NCBI GenBank assembly: GCA_937868205.1
Contig: CALMMC010000091.1
Coordinates: 1-64,000, forward strand
Source of the DNA: JAAZPG01 sp012797375
GTDB lineage: Bacteria > Acidobacteriota > Aminicenantia > Aminicenantales > UBA4085
Direction of reading: 5' to 3'
Length of the DNA: 64,000 bases
Below the pieces are notes generated by a model. It did not search any database. It was not told the DNA's origin and worked only from the letters and a program-made list of their open reading frames with translations. The translations under genes were made by a program, and so were the position numbers. Below, piece after piece: positions 16,793 to 24,338 of the stretch (the stretch's first letter is position 1; every line of letters begins with the position of its first letter).

Positions 16793-17238
16793 TCGATCTT
16801 GACCCAGGTCTGGATGGCTGCCTCATCCCGCTCAACGGCACGGCGTTGCGGCTTCTGGGGGCTCCAGCCCAGAGCGTGCAAAATTCGTCCGATATGGTCG
16901 ACATGATAACGGACGCCGAAGGCTTTTTCGATGACCTGAACGACTCGGGGGCAGGTCCACAGGTCTGTCACAAAGCCCGATCGGCCGGCCCCTCGAAGCA
17001 GGATCGCCTCCAGCTTCCGCTTTTTCTGCCAATCGAGCCGCGGAGGGCGGCCGGGGAGTGGCTTGGAACGAATGGCTTCAGGCCCGTCCTTCAAGATACT
17101 CGCCTTCCAGCGTCGGACGCTACGGCGGTCGACACCGATTTTACGAGCAATCTCCACAGGCTGAAGCCCTTGTCCCAAATAATCCAAGGCCCGGTGTCGT
17201 CTCGCTTCCAGGAACTCTGCGCTTCCGGATGGTCTCAT
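16759..17238 (-). CDS. IS630 transposase, N-terminal helix-turn-helix part (OrfA)
   Basis: 159 residues from ATG 17238, chosen because GGAGG lies 6-7 nt upstream; a longer frame from 17268 would begin inside the terminal repeat. It holds a homeodomain-like HTH (GLQPVEIARKIGVDRRSVRRWK), a Pro/Arg-rich linker (PLPGRPPRLD) and a second winged-helix region with VDHIGRILHALGW, as in IS630 proteins, for end binding. It terminates just after the A8 run shared with OrfB. Confidence 0.88.
   Translation of the reverse strand: MRPSGSAEFLEARRHRALDYLGQGLQPVEIARKIGVDRRSVRRWKASILKDGPEAIRSKPLPGRPPRLDWQKKRKLEAILLRGAGRSGFVTDLWTCPRVVQVIEKAFGVRYHVDHIGRILHALGWSPQKPQRRAVERDEAAIQTWVKIDWPRVKKTPLA
16773..16780 (-). 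promoter_or_regulatory. A8 slippery run for -1 frameshifting in the IS630 transposase
   Basis: Eight adenines on the coding (minus) strand. OrfA reads GTA AAA AAA ACT. A -1 shift on A AAA AAA gives AAC TCC, the OrfB frame, without an intervening stop. A chance indel in a mononucleotide run is the alternative. Confidence 0.65.
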
Positions 17239-17259
17239 CGCTTCCCTCCAGATCAGAGT

Positions 17260-17286
17260 ATAGGACATTTAATATACAGGAGTCAA
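17260..17286 (-). repeat. IS630 right terminal inverted repeat
   Basis: Read on the minus strand it starts TTGACTCCTGTATAT and ends in AATGTCCTAT, pairing with the left end. It contains an in-frame ATG of the transposase frame (17268), but the ribosome-site-backed start is 17238. Confidence 0.85.
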
Positions 17287-17298
17287 TAGTTCAGTCCC

Positions 17299-17328
17299 TT
17301 GACGCTTTCCCGCCGCCGGGCCTATGAT
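17299..17328 (+). promoter_or_regulatory. Promoter for the 17404 secreted protein gene
   Basis: TTGACG (17299-17304), 18 bp spacer, TATGAT (17323-17328), immediately downstream of the IS630 right flank. The start codon is 75 nt away, leaving room for a normal leader. Confidence 0.6.
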
Positions 17329-17403
17329 AAGAAATCAAAGAGCGCGGCCGATTCCTAATACCGGCGGACCCGCTCAAGCCGCATTTCCACAAGGAGGATT
17401 TCA

Positions 17404-17832
17404 ATGCGCGGATTCACTCTCGTTCTGACCGGATGCCTTTTTCTTGCCGGCCTCGCCGTTCCCCCCGTCCCGGCGGCGGACGACGCGCTTCCTCGGCTTG
17501 TCGGGATCTGGAAAGGGATCGAACGGGACATGCACTGGGAGGAATCGGGCTTCACAATGAACGATGAATCGCCCGTCAAAGCCGTTTTTGAAATCAAGGA
17601 ACAGAAAGGCCGCGTCTTCACGGGCGTCCGGACTTGGACCAACCGCCAGGGGACGTTTTCCGAGCCCTTCTCCGGCGTGATCGCCGCGGACACGAAGCGG
17701 CTGTATATGGTCGACCATGAGGACGGGTACCTTTTCGCCGACATCGCCGGCGCGAATGAAATCCACTTTTATTACCTGGAAAGCGGCGCCTCGGCGAAAA
17801 TCATCTATACCAAAACCGTGCGCGACGAATAA
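17404..17832 (+). CDS. Small secreted protein of unknown function
   Basis: 142 residues, ATG 17404 after a CAAGGAGGATTTCA ribosome site. Signal peptide 1-25 (cleavage near VPAADD). The mature ~117 residues alternate hydrophobic and polar positions, with GIWKGIER near the start and repeated Gly/aromatic strands (FTGVRTW, FSGVIAAD, LYMVDHEDGYLFADI), suggesting a small lipocalin-like or avidin-like beta-barrel. I do not recognise a named family. It has its own promoter and faces hisS tail to tail. Confidence 0.75.
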   Translation: MRGFTLVLTGCLFLAGLAVPPVPAADDALPRLVGIWKGIERDMHWEESGFTMNDESPVKAVFEIKEQKGRVFTGVRTWTNRQGTFSEPFSGVIAADTKRLYMVDHEDGYLFADIAGANEIHFYYLESGASAKIIYTKTVRDE

Positions 17833-17861
17833 TCCCCGGCGGCTGAGGCGGCCGACGACGC

Positions 17862-19121
17862 TTAAAGCAGCATTTTGATCAGGGCGTCCGGCGTTCCGGA
17901 TGTTTGCGACCCGGTGGCCATGTCCTTGAGCAGGAACTCGCCCCGGGCCAGCTCGTCCTCTCCGATGATTAAAACCCAGGAAGCGCCGAGCTTGCTGGCC
18001 CGGCCGAACTGGCTTTTAAACCCGCGGCCGGCGAATTCGAGGAGCGTTTCGACGCCCGCGGCCCGGAACCGGCGGGCCAGCTCGACGGCCTTCGCCTTGG
18101 CCGCGTCCCCGGCGTGGACGATATAAACGAACCGGCGCGGCTCGGGCGTGAGAGTCAGCAAGGCGATCAAGCGCTCGACGCCGCAGGCGAAGCCGATGCC
18201 GCAGATGTCCGGTCCGCCGAAGTCCTTCATCATATCGTCGTAGCGGCCTCCGCCCAAAACGGCATTCTGCTGGCCGGCGCCCGTTTGAACGACCTCGAAG
18301 GCGGTTTTCGTGTAGTAATCCAGGCCGCGGACGAGCGCGGGCTCGAACCGGTAGGAAACGCCGGAAAGATCCAGAGTTTTCCGGACGCCGGCGAAATGGT
18401 CCCGGCATTCGGAACAGAGAAATTCCGGGATGGCGGGAAAAGACGCGGCCAACTCCCGGCAGGAGGCGACCTTGCAGTCGAAAATTCGGAGGGGATTGGT
18501 CTCGATCTTGCGCCGGCAGTCCTCGCACAAGCCGTCCCGGACTTTTTCGGCCTGGGTCCGGAGGGCCCGGGCGTACGCGGGCCGGCAGGTCTTGCAGCCC
18601 ACCGAATTCACCAGCGTTTCGGTCCCGGTCACGCCCAGGATCCGGAGCATCGTGTCGGCCATTTCGATGATCTCGGCGTCGACGGCCGGGTCCTTTTCCC
18701 CGAAAACCTCGGCGTCGATCTGGTGGAACTGGCGGTAGCGGCCTTTCTGGGGCTTGTCATAGCGGAACATCGGGCCGATGTAGTAGTAGCGCATCGGCGT
18801 CCCCAGCAGGTCGAGCCGGTGCTCCACGATCGCCCGGGCGACCGACGGCGTGTACTCCGGCCGGAGGGTGATCGACCTCCCGCCCTTGTCCGTGAAGGTG
18901 TACATCTCCTTCTGAACGATGTCGGTCGTCCGGCCGGTGCCTTTCTCAAAGAGCTCGGTCGGCTCGATGACCGGCGCCCGGAGCTCCCGGTAGCCGTACC
19001 GGCCGAAAAGCGCCGCCACCTCGGCCTCGACTTTTTGCCAGACCTCGACCTCGCCGGGAAGGATGTCGTGGGTGCCCTTGACGGCCGCGAGCGCCTTTTT
19101 CGGAGTCGGGTCCGCGCTCAC
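17862..19121 (-). CDS. hisS: Histidyl-tRNA synthetase
   Basis: 419 residues, GTG start overlapping the accA stop (GTGA). Class II synthetase with HisRS-specific signatures: motif 1 region RELRAPVIEPTELFEKGTG, motif 2 RYYYIGPMFRYDKPQKGRYR, HisA-type LVRGLDYYTKTAFEV and motif 3 GIGFACGVERLIALL. The C-terminal ~95 residues form the anticodon-binding domain. A four-Cys set in the insertion (CKTC, CEDC, CSEC) resembles the cysteine clusters in some bacterial HisRS and may hold zinc. It charges tRNA-His and is co-transcribed with accA. Confidence 0.97.
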   Translation of the reverse strand: MSADPTPKKALAAVKGTHDILPGEVEVWQKVEAEVAALFGRYGYRELRAPVIEPTELFEKGTGRTTDIVQKEMYTFTDKGGRSITLRPEYTPSVARAIVEHRLDLLGTPMRYYYIGPMFRYDKPQKGRYRQFHQIDAEVFGEKDPAVDAEIIEMADTMLRILGVTGTETLVNSVGCKTCRPAYARALRTQAEKVRDGLCEDCRRKIETNPLRIFDCKVASCRELAASFPAIPEFLCSECRDHFAGVRKTLDLSGVSYRFEPALVRGLDYYTKTAFEVVQTGAGQQNAVLGGGRYDDMMKDFGGPDICGIGFACGVERLIALLTLTPEPRRFVYIVHAGDAAKAKAVELARRFRAAGVETLLEFAGRGFKSQFGRASKLGASWVLIIGEDELARGEFLLKDMATGSQTSGTPDALIKMLL

Positions 19122-20074
19122 GGGACGACGTAGACCCCCATCTTGCGGAACTTGGCGTAGCGCTCTTCGACGAGCTCGTCGGCGGTCTTGGCTTGGAGCT
19201 TGGTCAGGGTTTGGTGGAGGACTTGATCCGTGTTTTTGAAGGCCGTCTCCGGATCGATATGCGCGCCGCCCGGCGGCTCCGGGATGATTTTATCGATGAC
19301 GCCGAGCGCCAGCAAGTCGGAAGCCCGGATATGCAGGTTTTCAGCGGCTTGGCGGACGGCCGATTGGTCCTTCCAGAGAATCGCCGCGCAGCCCTCGGGC
19401 GAAATAACCGAATAATAGGCGTTTTCGAGCATGAGGATCCGGTTGCCGACGCCGATGCCCAGCGCCCCGCCGCTTCCTCCCTCGCCGATGATCAGGCAGA
19501 TGATCGGCACCCGGAGCCCGGACATGACCTTCAGGTTGTAGGCGATCGCCTCGGCCTGGCCCCGCTCCTCGGCCCCGATGCCGGGATAAGCGCCCTGCGT
19601 GTCAATGAAAGTAATGATTGGAAAGCCGAATTTTTCCGCTTCCCGGAAGATGCGATAGGCTTTGCGGTACCCCTCGGGATTCATCTGGCCGAAGTTGCGG
19701 TCGAGCCGTTCGCGGGTCGTCCGGCCCTTCTGATGGCCCATGACGGCTACGGTCCGCCCCTTATAGAAGGCCAGTCCGGCGACCAGGGCCGGATCATCGG
19801 CGAACCGGCGGTCCCCGTGCATCTCCATGAAATCGGTTGTCAGGGCTTTGATGTAATCGAGGGTCATCGGCCGCTTGGGATGCCGGGCGACCTGAACGAT
19901 CTGACTCGGGATCAGGCCGGGCTGGATTTTCCGCCATTCGGCCTCGATCTCAAGGCGCAGAGCGGCCGCTTTTTCATTGAAGCCGGGTTCGCCGGCCAGG
20001 ACCAGGGCGTCGATCTGTTCTTTCAAGGCGACGATCGGTTTTTCAAGCGTGTAGAAATCCTCGGGTTTCGTCAT
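19118..20074 (-). CDS. accA: Acetyl-CoA carboxylase carboxyltransferase subunit alpha
   Basis: 318 residues, ATG 20074. AccA pairs with AccD (54133-54924, 34 kb away) to transfer the carboxyl group from biotin to acetyl-CoA, the first step of fatty acid synthesis. Recognised by its crotonase-fold core and strongly conserved segments: FGMMNPEGYRKA-like region (here FGQMNPEGYRKAYR), PIITFIDTQGAYPG, GEGGSGGALGIGVG and YYSVISPEGCAAILW. The N-terminal helical region (1-75) is normal. It is first in an accA-hisS operon with a near-consensus promoter at 20110-20137. Confidence 0.97.
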   Translation of the reverse strand: MTKPEDFYTLEKPIVALKEQIDALVLAGEPGFNEKAAALRLEIEAEWRKIQPGLIPSQIVQVARHPKRPMTLDYIKALTTDFMEMHGDRRFADDPALVAGLAFYKGRTVAVMGHQKGRTTRERLDRNFGQMNPEGYRKAYRIFREAEKFGFPIITFIDTQGAYPGIGAEERGQAEAIAYNLKVMSGLRVPIICLIIGEGGSGGALGIGVGNRILMLENAYYSVISPEGCAAILWKDQSAVRQAAENLHIRASDLLALGVIDKIIPEPPGGAHIDPETAFKNTDQVLHQTLTKLQAKTADELVEERYAKFRKMGVYVVP

Positions 20075-20109
20075 TGAGCTCTCTGCAATTGGAAATGATA
20101 CCCGGATAT

Positions 20110-20137
20110 TCTATAGGCCGGCCGGAACGCCTGTCAA
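20110..20137 (-). promoter_or_regulatory. accA promoter
   Basis: Minus strand consensus TTGACA (20137-20132), 16 bp spacer to TATAGA (20115-20110), or 18 bp to the overlapping TAGAAT (20113-20108). The dispersed repeat begins 18 bp upstream of this -35, the same distance as at the 28208-28236 promoter. Confidence 0.65.
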
Positions 20138-20154
20138 GGGAACGAATCGCGCCA

Positions 20155-20213
20155 TCTAAAATCCTGCCGAAGGGTGATATATCTTGCCATTTAAAAATCT
20201 TACCGGGACTGGA
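20155..20213 (+). repeat. Dispersed intergenic repeat, copy A (about 59 bp)
   Basis: Matches 28254-28312 at about 50 of 59 positions, gap-free, with the core CCATTTAAAAATCTTACC identical. In copy B the ends pair as a stem; in this copy the stem has several mismatches. It lies between the DUF2892-like gene and the accA promoter, both on the minus strand. Confidence 0.8.
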
Positions 20214-20357
20214 CAAGGAAAAGGACGTTTTTTTACGCTCTCCTCTTTATCTGAGGAGGGCGGAGAGTGGATCTTCACAGCCGGAGGGAGCTCATGGAAT
20301 CCAGGTCAAAACGATCTCGTCAAGCCTCGGCTCCGGTCAGGTTCTTAAATGGCAAGA
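20182..20357. repeat. Inverted repeat pair enclosing a hairpin in the accA upstream region
   Basis: TCTTGCCATTTAA (20182-20194, inside repeat copy A) has a perfect 13-bp inverted partner at 20345-20357, with weaker similarity continuing beyond. Between them is a CTCCTC (20240-20245) / GAGGAG (20253-20258) hairpin and a T8 run. GCCCTTTTGGGC follows at about 20362-20373. It could be a small mobile repeat or a structured RNA. The 20075-20437 gap contains no protein gene that I can support. Confidence 0.55.
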
Positions 20358-20437
20358 CCATGCCCTTTTGGGCAAAGTCTTTATAACGCGGGGCAGGGAA
20401 CGGAGATCCCGCCGCTCCCGGCCCGCGAGACGGGAAC

Positions 20438-20653
20438 TCAGGGGGACGGCTTCGGCTTTTTTTTCGTTGAAATCCGGAAGGGAACGTACAGAGGACAAAA
20501 TCCAATGAAGCTCGTCACGATGAAAACGACCGCGACGATTCCCAAAACGACGGCCCAAACTCCGCTGATCACTTCCAGGCAGTAGAGGACCACGATCGCG
20601 GCGGCCGCCGCGATCCGGACGAGCCGGTCAACCACCCCCATGTTGGTTTTCAT
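20438..20653 (-). CDS. DUF2892-like small inner-membrane protein
   Basis: 71 residues from ATG 20653 (MKTNMGVVDRLVR), chosen over an upstream in-frame start because AAGGAG sits 7-8 nt before it. It has two closely spaced transmembrane helices, and a C-terminal GFCPLYVPF motif plus a lysine-rich tail, typical of YgaP-C-terminal/DUF2892 proteins. Function of the family is unclear; some members are fused to rhodanese domains. It has its own promoter (20694-20722). Confidence 0.82.
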   Translation of the reverse strand: MKTNMGVVDRLVRIAAAAAIVVLYCLEVISGVWAVVLGIVAVVFIVTSFIGFCPLYVPFRISTKKKPKPSP

Positions 20654-20693
20654 CAGTCTCTCCTTTCCGAGGGACAAGCCCCCCCTTTTTTAA

Positions 20694-20722
20694 AAGATAA
20701 TTCCAAAGAGAGGAAAGGTCAA
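20694..20722 (-). promoter_or_regulatory. Promoter for the DUF2892-like gene
   Basis: Minus strand TTGACC (20722-20717), 17 bp spacer, TATCTT (20699-20694), with a T/C-rich leader and good ribosome site before ATG 20653. Confidence 0.55.
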
Positions 20723-20832
20723 GGCGGAGACCGCGCGCCGGAACGGCTCCGGAGGAAGAGGCATCGGAATCCGCGCCCTGTGACAACGGCATTATCAACG
20801 ATCCGTCCGCGGAATGTTATTGATTTTTCGCA

Positions 20833-21579
20833 TCAACGGTCCGGGCGAAGCGCGCCCGAGGGGATCGACCGCTGGCGGGCGATCTCGAAGAAAAAGACCG
20901 AGGCGGCCGAGGCGACGTTGAGGGAATTAACCCGCCCCCGCATCGGGATGGAGAGAACCCGGTCGCATTTCCGGCGGATAAGGGGCCGAAGGCCTTTTCC
21001 CTCCGAACCGAGGACGACGGCCACGGCGACGGTGTAGTCGAACTCGAAATACCGGCCGTCGCCGCCGCTTTCCGCCCCGACAAGCCAAAAGCCGCGCTTT
21101 TTAAGCGCGTCCATGGTTTGGGCGAGGTTCGGGACGCGGGCGACCCGGAGGTGTTCGAGGGCTCCGGCCGACACCTCGAAGACGGTCTCGGTCAGGCCGG
21201 CCGAGCGGCGCTCGGGCAGGACGATGCCGTCGGCGCCCGCGCCCTCGGCGCTCCGGAGAACGGCCCCCAGGTTTTGGGGATCCTCGATCTCATCCAGAAG
21301 GACGAGGAATGGGGACGGACCGGCGGAGGCGAGGATCTCTTCGAGGGAAACATATTCCTTCGGAGAGAGAACCGCCACGACGCCCTGATGATGGGGAGAC
21401 ATTTTGTCGAGAGCCTGTTTTGGGAGAAAGACGCAGGGAATGCGGTTTGCCTTCGCCAAGCCAACGATCGTTCCGACGGGGCGATGGCCCTCTTCTTTCT
21501 GGAGAAACAGCTTGTTGATCCGCCGCGGGGAGGCCCGGAGAATCTCGACGACGGGATTGATGCGGTTGACTTGATCCAT
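20833..21579 (-). CDS. rlmB: SPOUT-family rRNA 2'-O-methyltransferase, RlmB/TrmH type
   Basis: 248 residues from ATG 21579 (MDQVNRINPVVEIL), preceded by GGAAGGA; the longer open frame upstream is not protein-like. The N-terminal ~75 residues match the RNA substrate-binding domain. The SPOUT knot follows with motif 1 (DPQNLGAVLRSAEGAGADG), motif 2 (VVLGSEGKGL) and motif 3 (IPMRGRVNSLNVASAASV). RlmB methylates G2251 of 23S rRNA in E. coli; the exact target here is inferred. Cytoplasmic. It is on the same strand as the DUF2892-like gene, but the 179-bp gap contains that gene's own promoter. Confidence 0.88.
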   Translation of the reverse strand: MDQVNRINPVVEILRASPRRINKLFLQKEEGHRPVGTIVGLAKANRIPCVFLPKQALDKMSPHHQGVVAVLSPKEYVSLEEILASAGPSPFLVLLDEIEDPQNLGAVLRSAEGAGADGIVLPERRSAGLTETVFEVSAGALEHLRVARVPNLAQTMDALKKRGFWLVGAESGGDGRYFEFDYTVAVAVVLGSEGKGLRPLIRRKCDRVLSIPMRGRVNSLNVASAASVFFFEIARQRSIPSGALRPDR

Positions 21580-21787
21580 GGGGAATCCTTCCGCATTATA
21601 CGCCGATCCGGCCGGAAAATCCGGGAACGCCGTATCCTTCCTTCGGCGCCCGGCCGGCCATGCCGGATCCGCGATCGGCCGGGAAATGGGGAAATGGTTA
21701 AACAGGTTCTGATTTGGCCGAAGGGGGGAAACCGGGCGCCGGAACATCCGTTCCGGCGCCCGGGAAGAAACGCAGAGGAAAGAAATC

Positions 21788-22516
21788 TTACCGTTTCTGG
21801 ACGTCGTCCATACTGAGCGTGGCCTTCTTGGTGAAGCCCGCCGGGATCCCGTAGATTCCGGCCGGCGCGGCCTTCATGGAGATCTCCGCGACGGTGGTCG
21901 TCGAGTGGATCTTGGCCCCCATCATCTCGGCGTTCACTTCCGAGGCGATCTGGTAGCCCTTGATCTTCATCATTTCCTTCACCGAGGCGTCGTCCAGCCG
22001 CATCATCCCTTTCGTCATGGCCGGCATGAATCTTTCGGAGAACTTCGCCCAGTCGAAGGCGACTTCGGTCGAGGCCCAAATCTTGGTTTTCATGGGCATG
22101 CCCATGACCGTCATGGTCATGTCATAGCCCTGGCAGTTCCACGACCCGACCTTTTTCGTCTCTCCAGTCGGATTCACGGTCGCCGACATGACGAACATCC
22201 CGGCCATCGAGGCCATTTCGGCCGGCAGGAGCTTGGCGAAATCAACCGGAAGCGCCGTTTCGACGTAGGACTTTTCGGCCATGTTGATCATGGCGAAGGT
22301 GTTCTTGGCCAAGTCGATCACCGTCCGGCCGTCCTGGCTGACCATGGCCAGGGCGTTGTCGCCGATCCACAGCTCGGAGACGGTGTCGGTGGCCGGCGTG
22401 GTCTGTCCCATCATCGACATGGCGTCGGTATGGGAATTGCTCTTGATGTAAACGTCCGCGCTCAGGAACAGGGCGGACGCGGCGATGATCAACATTCCCG
22501 CGATGAATTTTTTCAT
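21788..22516 (-). CDS. Secreted DUF4412-like protein
   Basis: 242 residues, ATG 22516. Signal peptide 1-20 (IIAASALFLSADV). The mature protein is Met-rich and beta-rich, with features of DUF4412-type periplasmic proteins: an early YIKSNSHTD strand, a SELWIGDNALAMVSQDG segment, and a WNCQGYDMTMTVMGMPMKTKIW segment around the single Cys. The many Met residues (MGMPM, SMMG, EMMKIKG) could merely reflect composition, or metal contact. Function is unknown. It is 76 bp after the barrel gene at 22593-23126 on the same strand and is probably co-transcribed with it. Confidence 0.8.
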   Translation of the reverse strand: MKKFIAGMLIIAASALFLSADVYIKSNSHTDAMSMMGQTTPATDTVSELWIGDNALAMVSQDGRTVIDLAKNTFAMINMAEKSYVETALPVDFAKLLPAEMASMAGMFVMSATVNPTGETKKVGSWNCQGYDMTMTVMGMPMKTKIWASTEVAFDWAKFSERFMPAMTKGMMRLDDASVKEMMKIKGYQIASEVNAEMMGAKIHSTTTVAEISMKAAPAGIYGIPAGFTKKATLSMDDVQKR

Positions 22517-22592
22517 GACGATTTTTCCTTTCCCGCGCGCCGCGGAACGCCGCGGGCGGGCGCGGTGTCTTGGTCGTATCCGTCCGGACCGC

Positions 22593-23126
22593 TTACTTGC
22601 CCAGGACGAACGTCACCCCGAGCACGCCGCCGAATCCGGACCAGTGCCCCGTCAGGGATCCGACCAGGCGCAGGCTGACGGCCATTTTCGGATTAAAATA
22701 GTACCGCCCGCCGACGAAAATCGGGATATAGATGCCCGAGCTGCCCGTGCCGCCGATTCCGCCGCCGGAAGAATCTTTCCATTTCCAGGAATAGGCGGAG
22801 TAGCCGAGGCCGCCTCCGGCGTACAAATCAAACTTTTCCGCGTTGAGCTTGGTGAAATGGTAGGCGACGTCGGCGTTGAAGTTGATGAGGGTGGACGACC
22901 AGTATTCTTCGCTCCACATGTTGAGCATGACCGATCCGCCGATCCCGATGTTCTCTGTGAGGCCGTATTCGGCGTTCACGCCGAAGGGGATGCTCCCTCC
23001 CCAGCTGTTCACCCCGATCTGCGGAGTCACATAGATTCCGCCCTTCCAAAATTCCTTTGTCCCGGCCGCGGCCGTCCCGGCCAGAACCGCCAGAGCTAAT
23101 ACCGTCACCATAATCTTTCGTTTCAT
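22593..23126 (-). CDS. Small outer-membrane beta-barrel protein
   Basis: 177 residues from ATG 23126 (MKRKIMVTV), backed by AAGGAG; the upstream in-frame ATG lacks one. Signal peptide 1-20 (ending GTAAAG). The rest alternates aromatic/hydrophobic and polar residues in about eight strands (GIYVTPQIGVNSW, AEYGLTENIGIGG, ADVAYHFTKL, DLYAGGGLGYSAYSW, FVGGRYYF), as in OmpW/OmpA-like barrels, and ends in a hydrophobic strand (LGVTFVLGK). Gly-rich loop GGGIGGTGSSG. Function unknown. A near-consensus promoter lies at 23163-23191. Confidence 0.82.
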   Translation of the reverse strand: MKRKIMVTVLALAVLAGTAAAGTKEFWKGGIYVTPQIGVNSWGGSIPFGVNAEYGLTENIGIGGSVMLNMWSEEYWSSTLINFNADVAYHFTKLNAEKFDLYAGGGLGYSAYSWKWKDSSGGGIGGTGSSGIYIPIFVGGRYYFNPKMAVSLRLVGSLTGHWSGFGGVLGVTFVLGK

Positions 23127-23162
23127 GGATTCTCCTTTCAATCAGATAGTGGCTTGAGTCCC

Positions 23163-23191
23163 ATGATAGAAACCGGGAGGGCGATTGTCAA
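23163..23191 (-). promoter_or_regulatory. Promoter for the 22593-23126 barrel gene
   Basis: Minus strand TTGACA (23191-23186), 17 bp spacer, TATCAT (23168-23163), with an AT-rich tract directly upstream that could act as an UP element. Confidence 0.7.
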
Positions 23192-23208
23192 GAATTTTTT
23201 ATTTTTCC

Positions 23209-23224
23209 TATGATTTAAGTCATA
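23209..23224. promoter_or_regulatory. Palindrome TATGATTTAAGTCATA upstream of the barrel promoter
   Basis: Arms TATGA/TCATA around TTTAAG, ending 18 bp upstream of the -35 at 23191, inside an unusually AT-rich patch. The position suits an activator site. The divergent gene at 23397 is also close enough to share it. The remainder of 23225-23396 shows nothing else. Confidence 0.35.
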
Positions 23225-23396
23225 TCTCTCTTTTTCCACCTTATTTCCCGCCTTGCCGCCCCCTCCGGGAACGCCGCCGGTTTCTTCTTTTTGGGGCCGG
23301 GTCGATCCGGTTTCGGCTGAATCCTCTCTGAATAAAATCGATCCGGACGTCCCCCTCCCCTTCCGTTTCGGGCTTGCCTTATGGTAGAAAGAATCG

Positions 23397-24338
23397 ATGC
23401 GCCGGAAAACCCTCCGTTTTCTTCTCCGCCTGGCCCTCGGACTGGGCGGCCTGGCCGCGGTTTTCTTTCTCTCCCGGGCCAAGCTGCCCGAAATCGGCCG
23501 GGCCCTCGGCGGCGCCGACTGGGGGCTCCTGGCCCTCTCGTTCTGTCTCCACGCCCTGGGTCTTCTCATCAGCGTCCACCGCTGGCGGATCTTGGCCCGG
23601 GCCCAGGGCGACGACATCCCGTTCGGCTTTCTGGCGAAATCCTACCTCATCGGCAAGTTCTTCAACACCTTTCTCCCGACGAGCTTCGGCGGCGACGTCG
23701 TCCGCATCTGGGACGGATCGAAATATTCCTCGTCGATCGTCAAGTCGTCGGCCATCGTCGTCGTCGAACGGATGACCGGCGTCATCGTCCTCTTCTTCTT
23801 CGCCCTGGCCGCCTCGCTCGGCCGCCTGGAGATGGCCGGGAAGGTCCCGTTCATCGGGGCGGCCTTAGTCCTCGGAACGGCCGGGCTGGCGTCCGCGGCC
23901 GTCTTCTTCCTCCCCCTCACCGGCCGGTGGCTCCGCGGGGGCGCGCCGGACGGACTCCTCCGGAAAGCGCGGGACAAGGCGCTTCTTTTCCGGGAGGCGA
24001 TCCTGTCCTACCGCCGCCGGCCCCGGCCGTTTTTCCGGGCGATGCTGTGGGCCGTGTTTCTCCAGCTGAACGTCATCGTCTACTTCATCCTGATCGGAAT
24101 ATCCCTGGATCTCCCCATCCCGGCGTTCGATTATTTCATCTTCATCCCCCTCGTTCTCCTCGTCCAGATGCTTCCGGTCACGATCAACGGCCTGGCCGTC
24201 CGGGAGGGGGCCTATGTGGCGATCTTTGCTTATTACGGGCTGTCCTCATCGGCCGCCCTGTCTTACGCCTTCGTCGACTTGGCCTACAGTCTGGTCATCG
24301 GGGCGGCGGGCGCGGTCCTCTACCTGACGCGCCGATGA
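23397..24338 (+). CDS. Flippase-like integral membrane protein (LPG synthase TM / YbhN type)
   Basis: 313 residues, ATG 23397. About eight transmembrane helices and the family hallmarks: SVHRWRILARAQG after the second helix, KSYLIGKFFNTFLPTSFGGDVVR in the first third, and MLPVTINGLAVREGAYV near the end. These match the UPF0104/lysylphosphatidylglycerol-synthetase-TM family, whose members flip or transfer lipid-linked groups. Which lipid is moved here is not readable. Its stop overlaps the envC start (ATGA), placing it first in a four-gene envelope operon with the EnvC-like, S41-like and YibQ-like genes. Confidence 0.88.
   Translation: MRRKTLRFLLRLALGLGGLAAVFFLSRAKLPEIGRALGGADWGLLALSFCLHALGLLISVHRWRILARAQGDDIPFGFLAKSYLIGKFFNTFLPTSFGGDVVRIWDGSKYSSSIVKSSAIVVVERMTGVIVLFFFALAASLGRLEMAGKVPFIGAALVLGTAGLASAAVFFLPLTGRWLRGGAPDGLLRKARDKALLFREAILSYRRRPRPFFRAMLWAVFLQLNVIVYFILIGISLDLPIPAFDYFIFIPLVLLVQMLPVTINGLAVREGAYVAIFAYYGLSSSAALSYAFVDLAYSLVIGAAGAVLYLTRR

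Larger units (their letters stand above)
16185..17286 (-). mobile_element. IS630-family insertion sequence, about 1.1 kb, flanked by TA
   Basis: A complete-looking IS bounded by imperfect terminal inverted repeats of about 27 bp (22 matches) starting TTGAC at both ends. The direct TA pairs at 16183-16184 and 17287-17288 are the TA duplication typical of IS630/Tc1-mariner elements. The flanks CTGAAC and GTTCAG are reverse complements, so the empty site would read CTGAACTAGTTCAG, a 14-bp palindrome centred on CTAG, the favoured IS630 target type. It encodes a two-frame transposase joined by an A8 slippery run. No internal damage was noticed, so it may be active. Confidence 0.9.

Noticed and set aside
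21595..21600. TATAAT on the minus strand just upstream of rlmB
   Set aside because: It would start transcription inside or after the GGAAGGA ribosome site, and there is no -35; probably chance.
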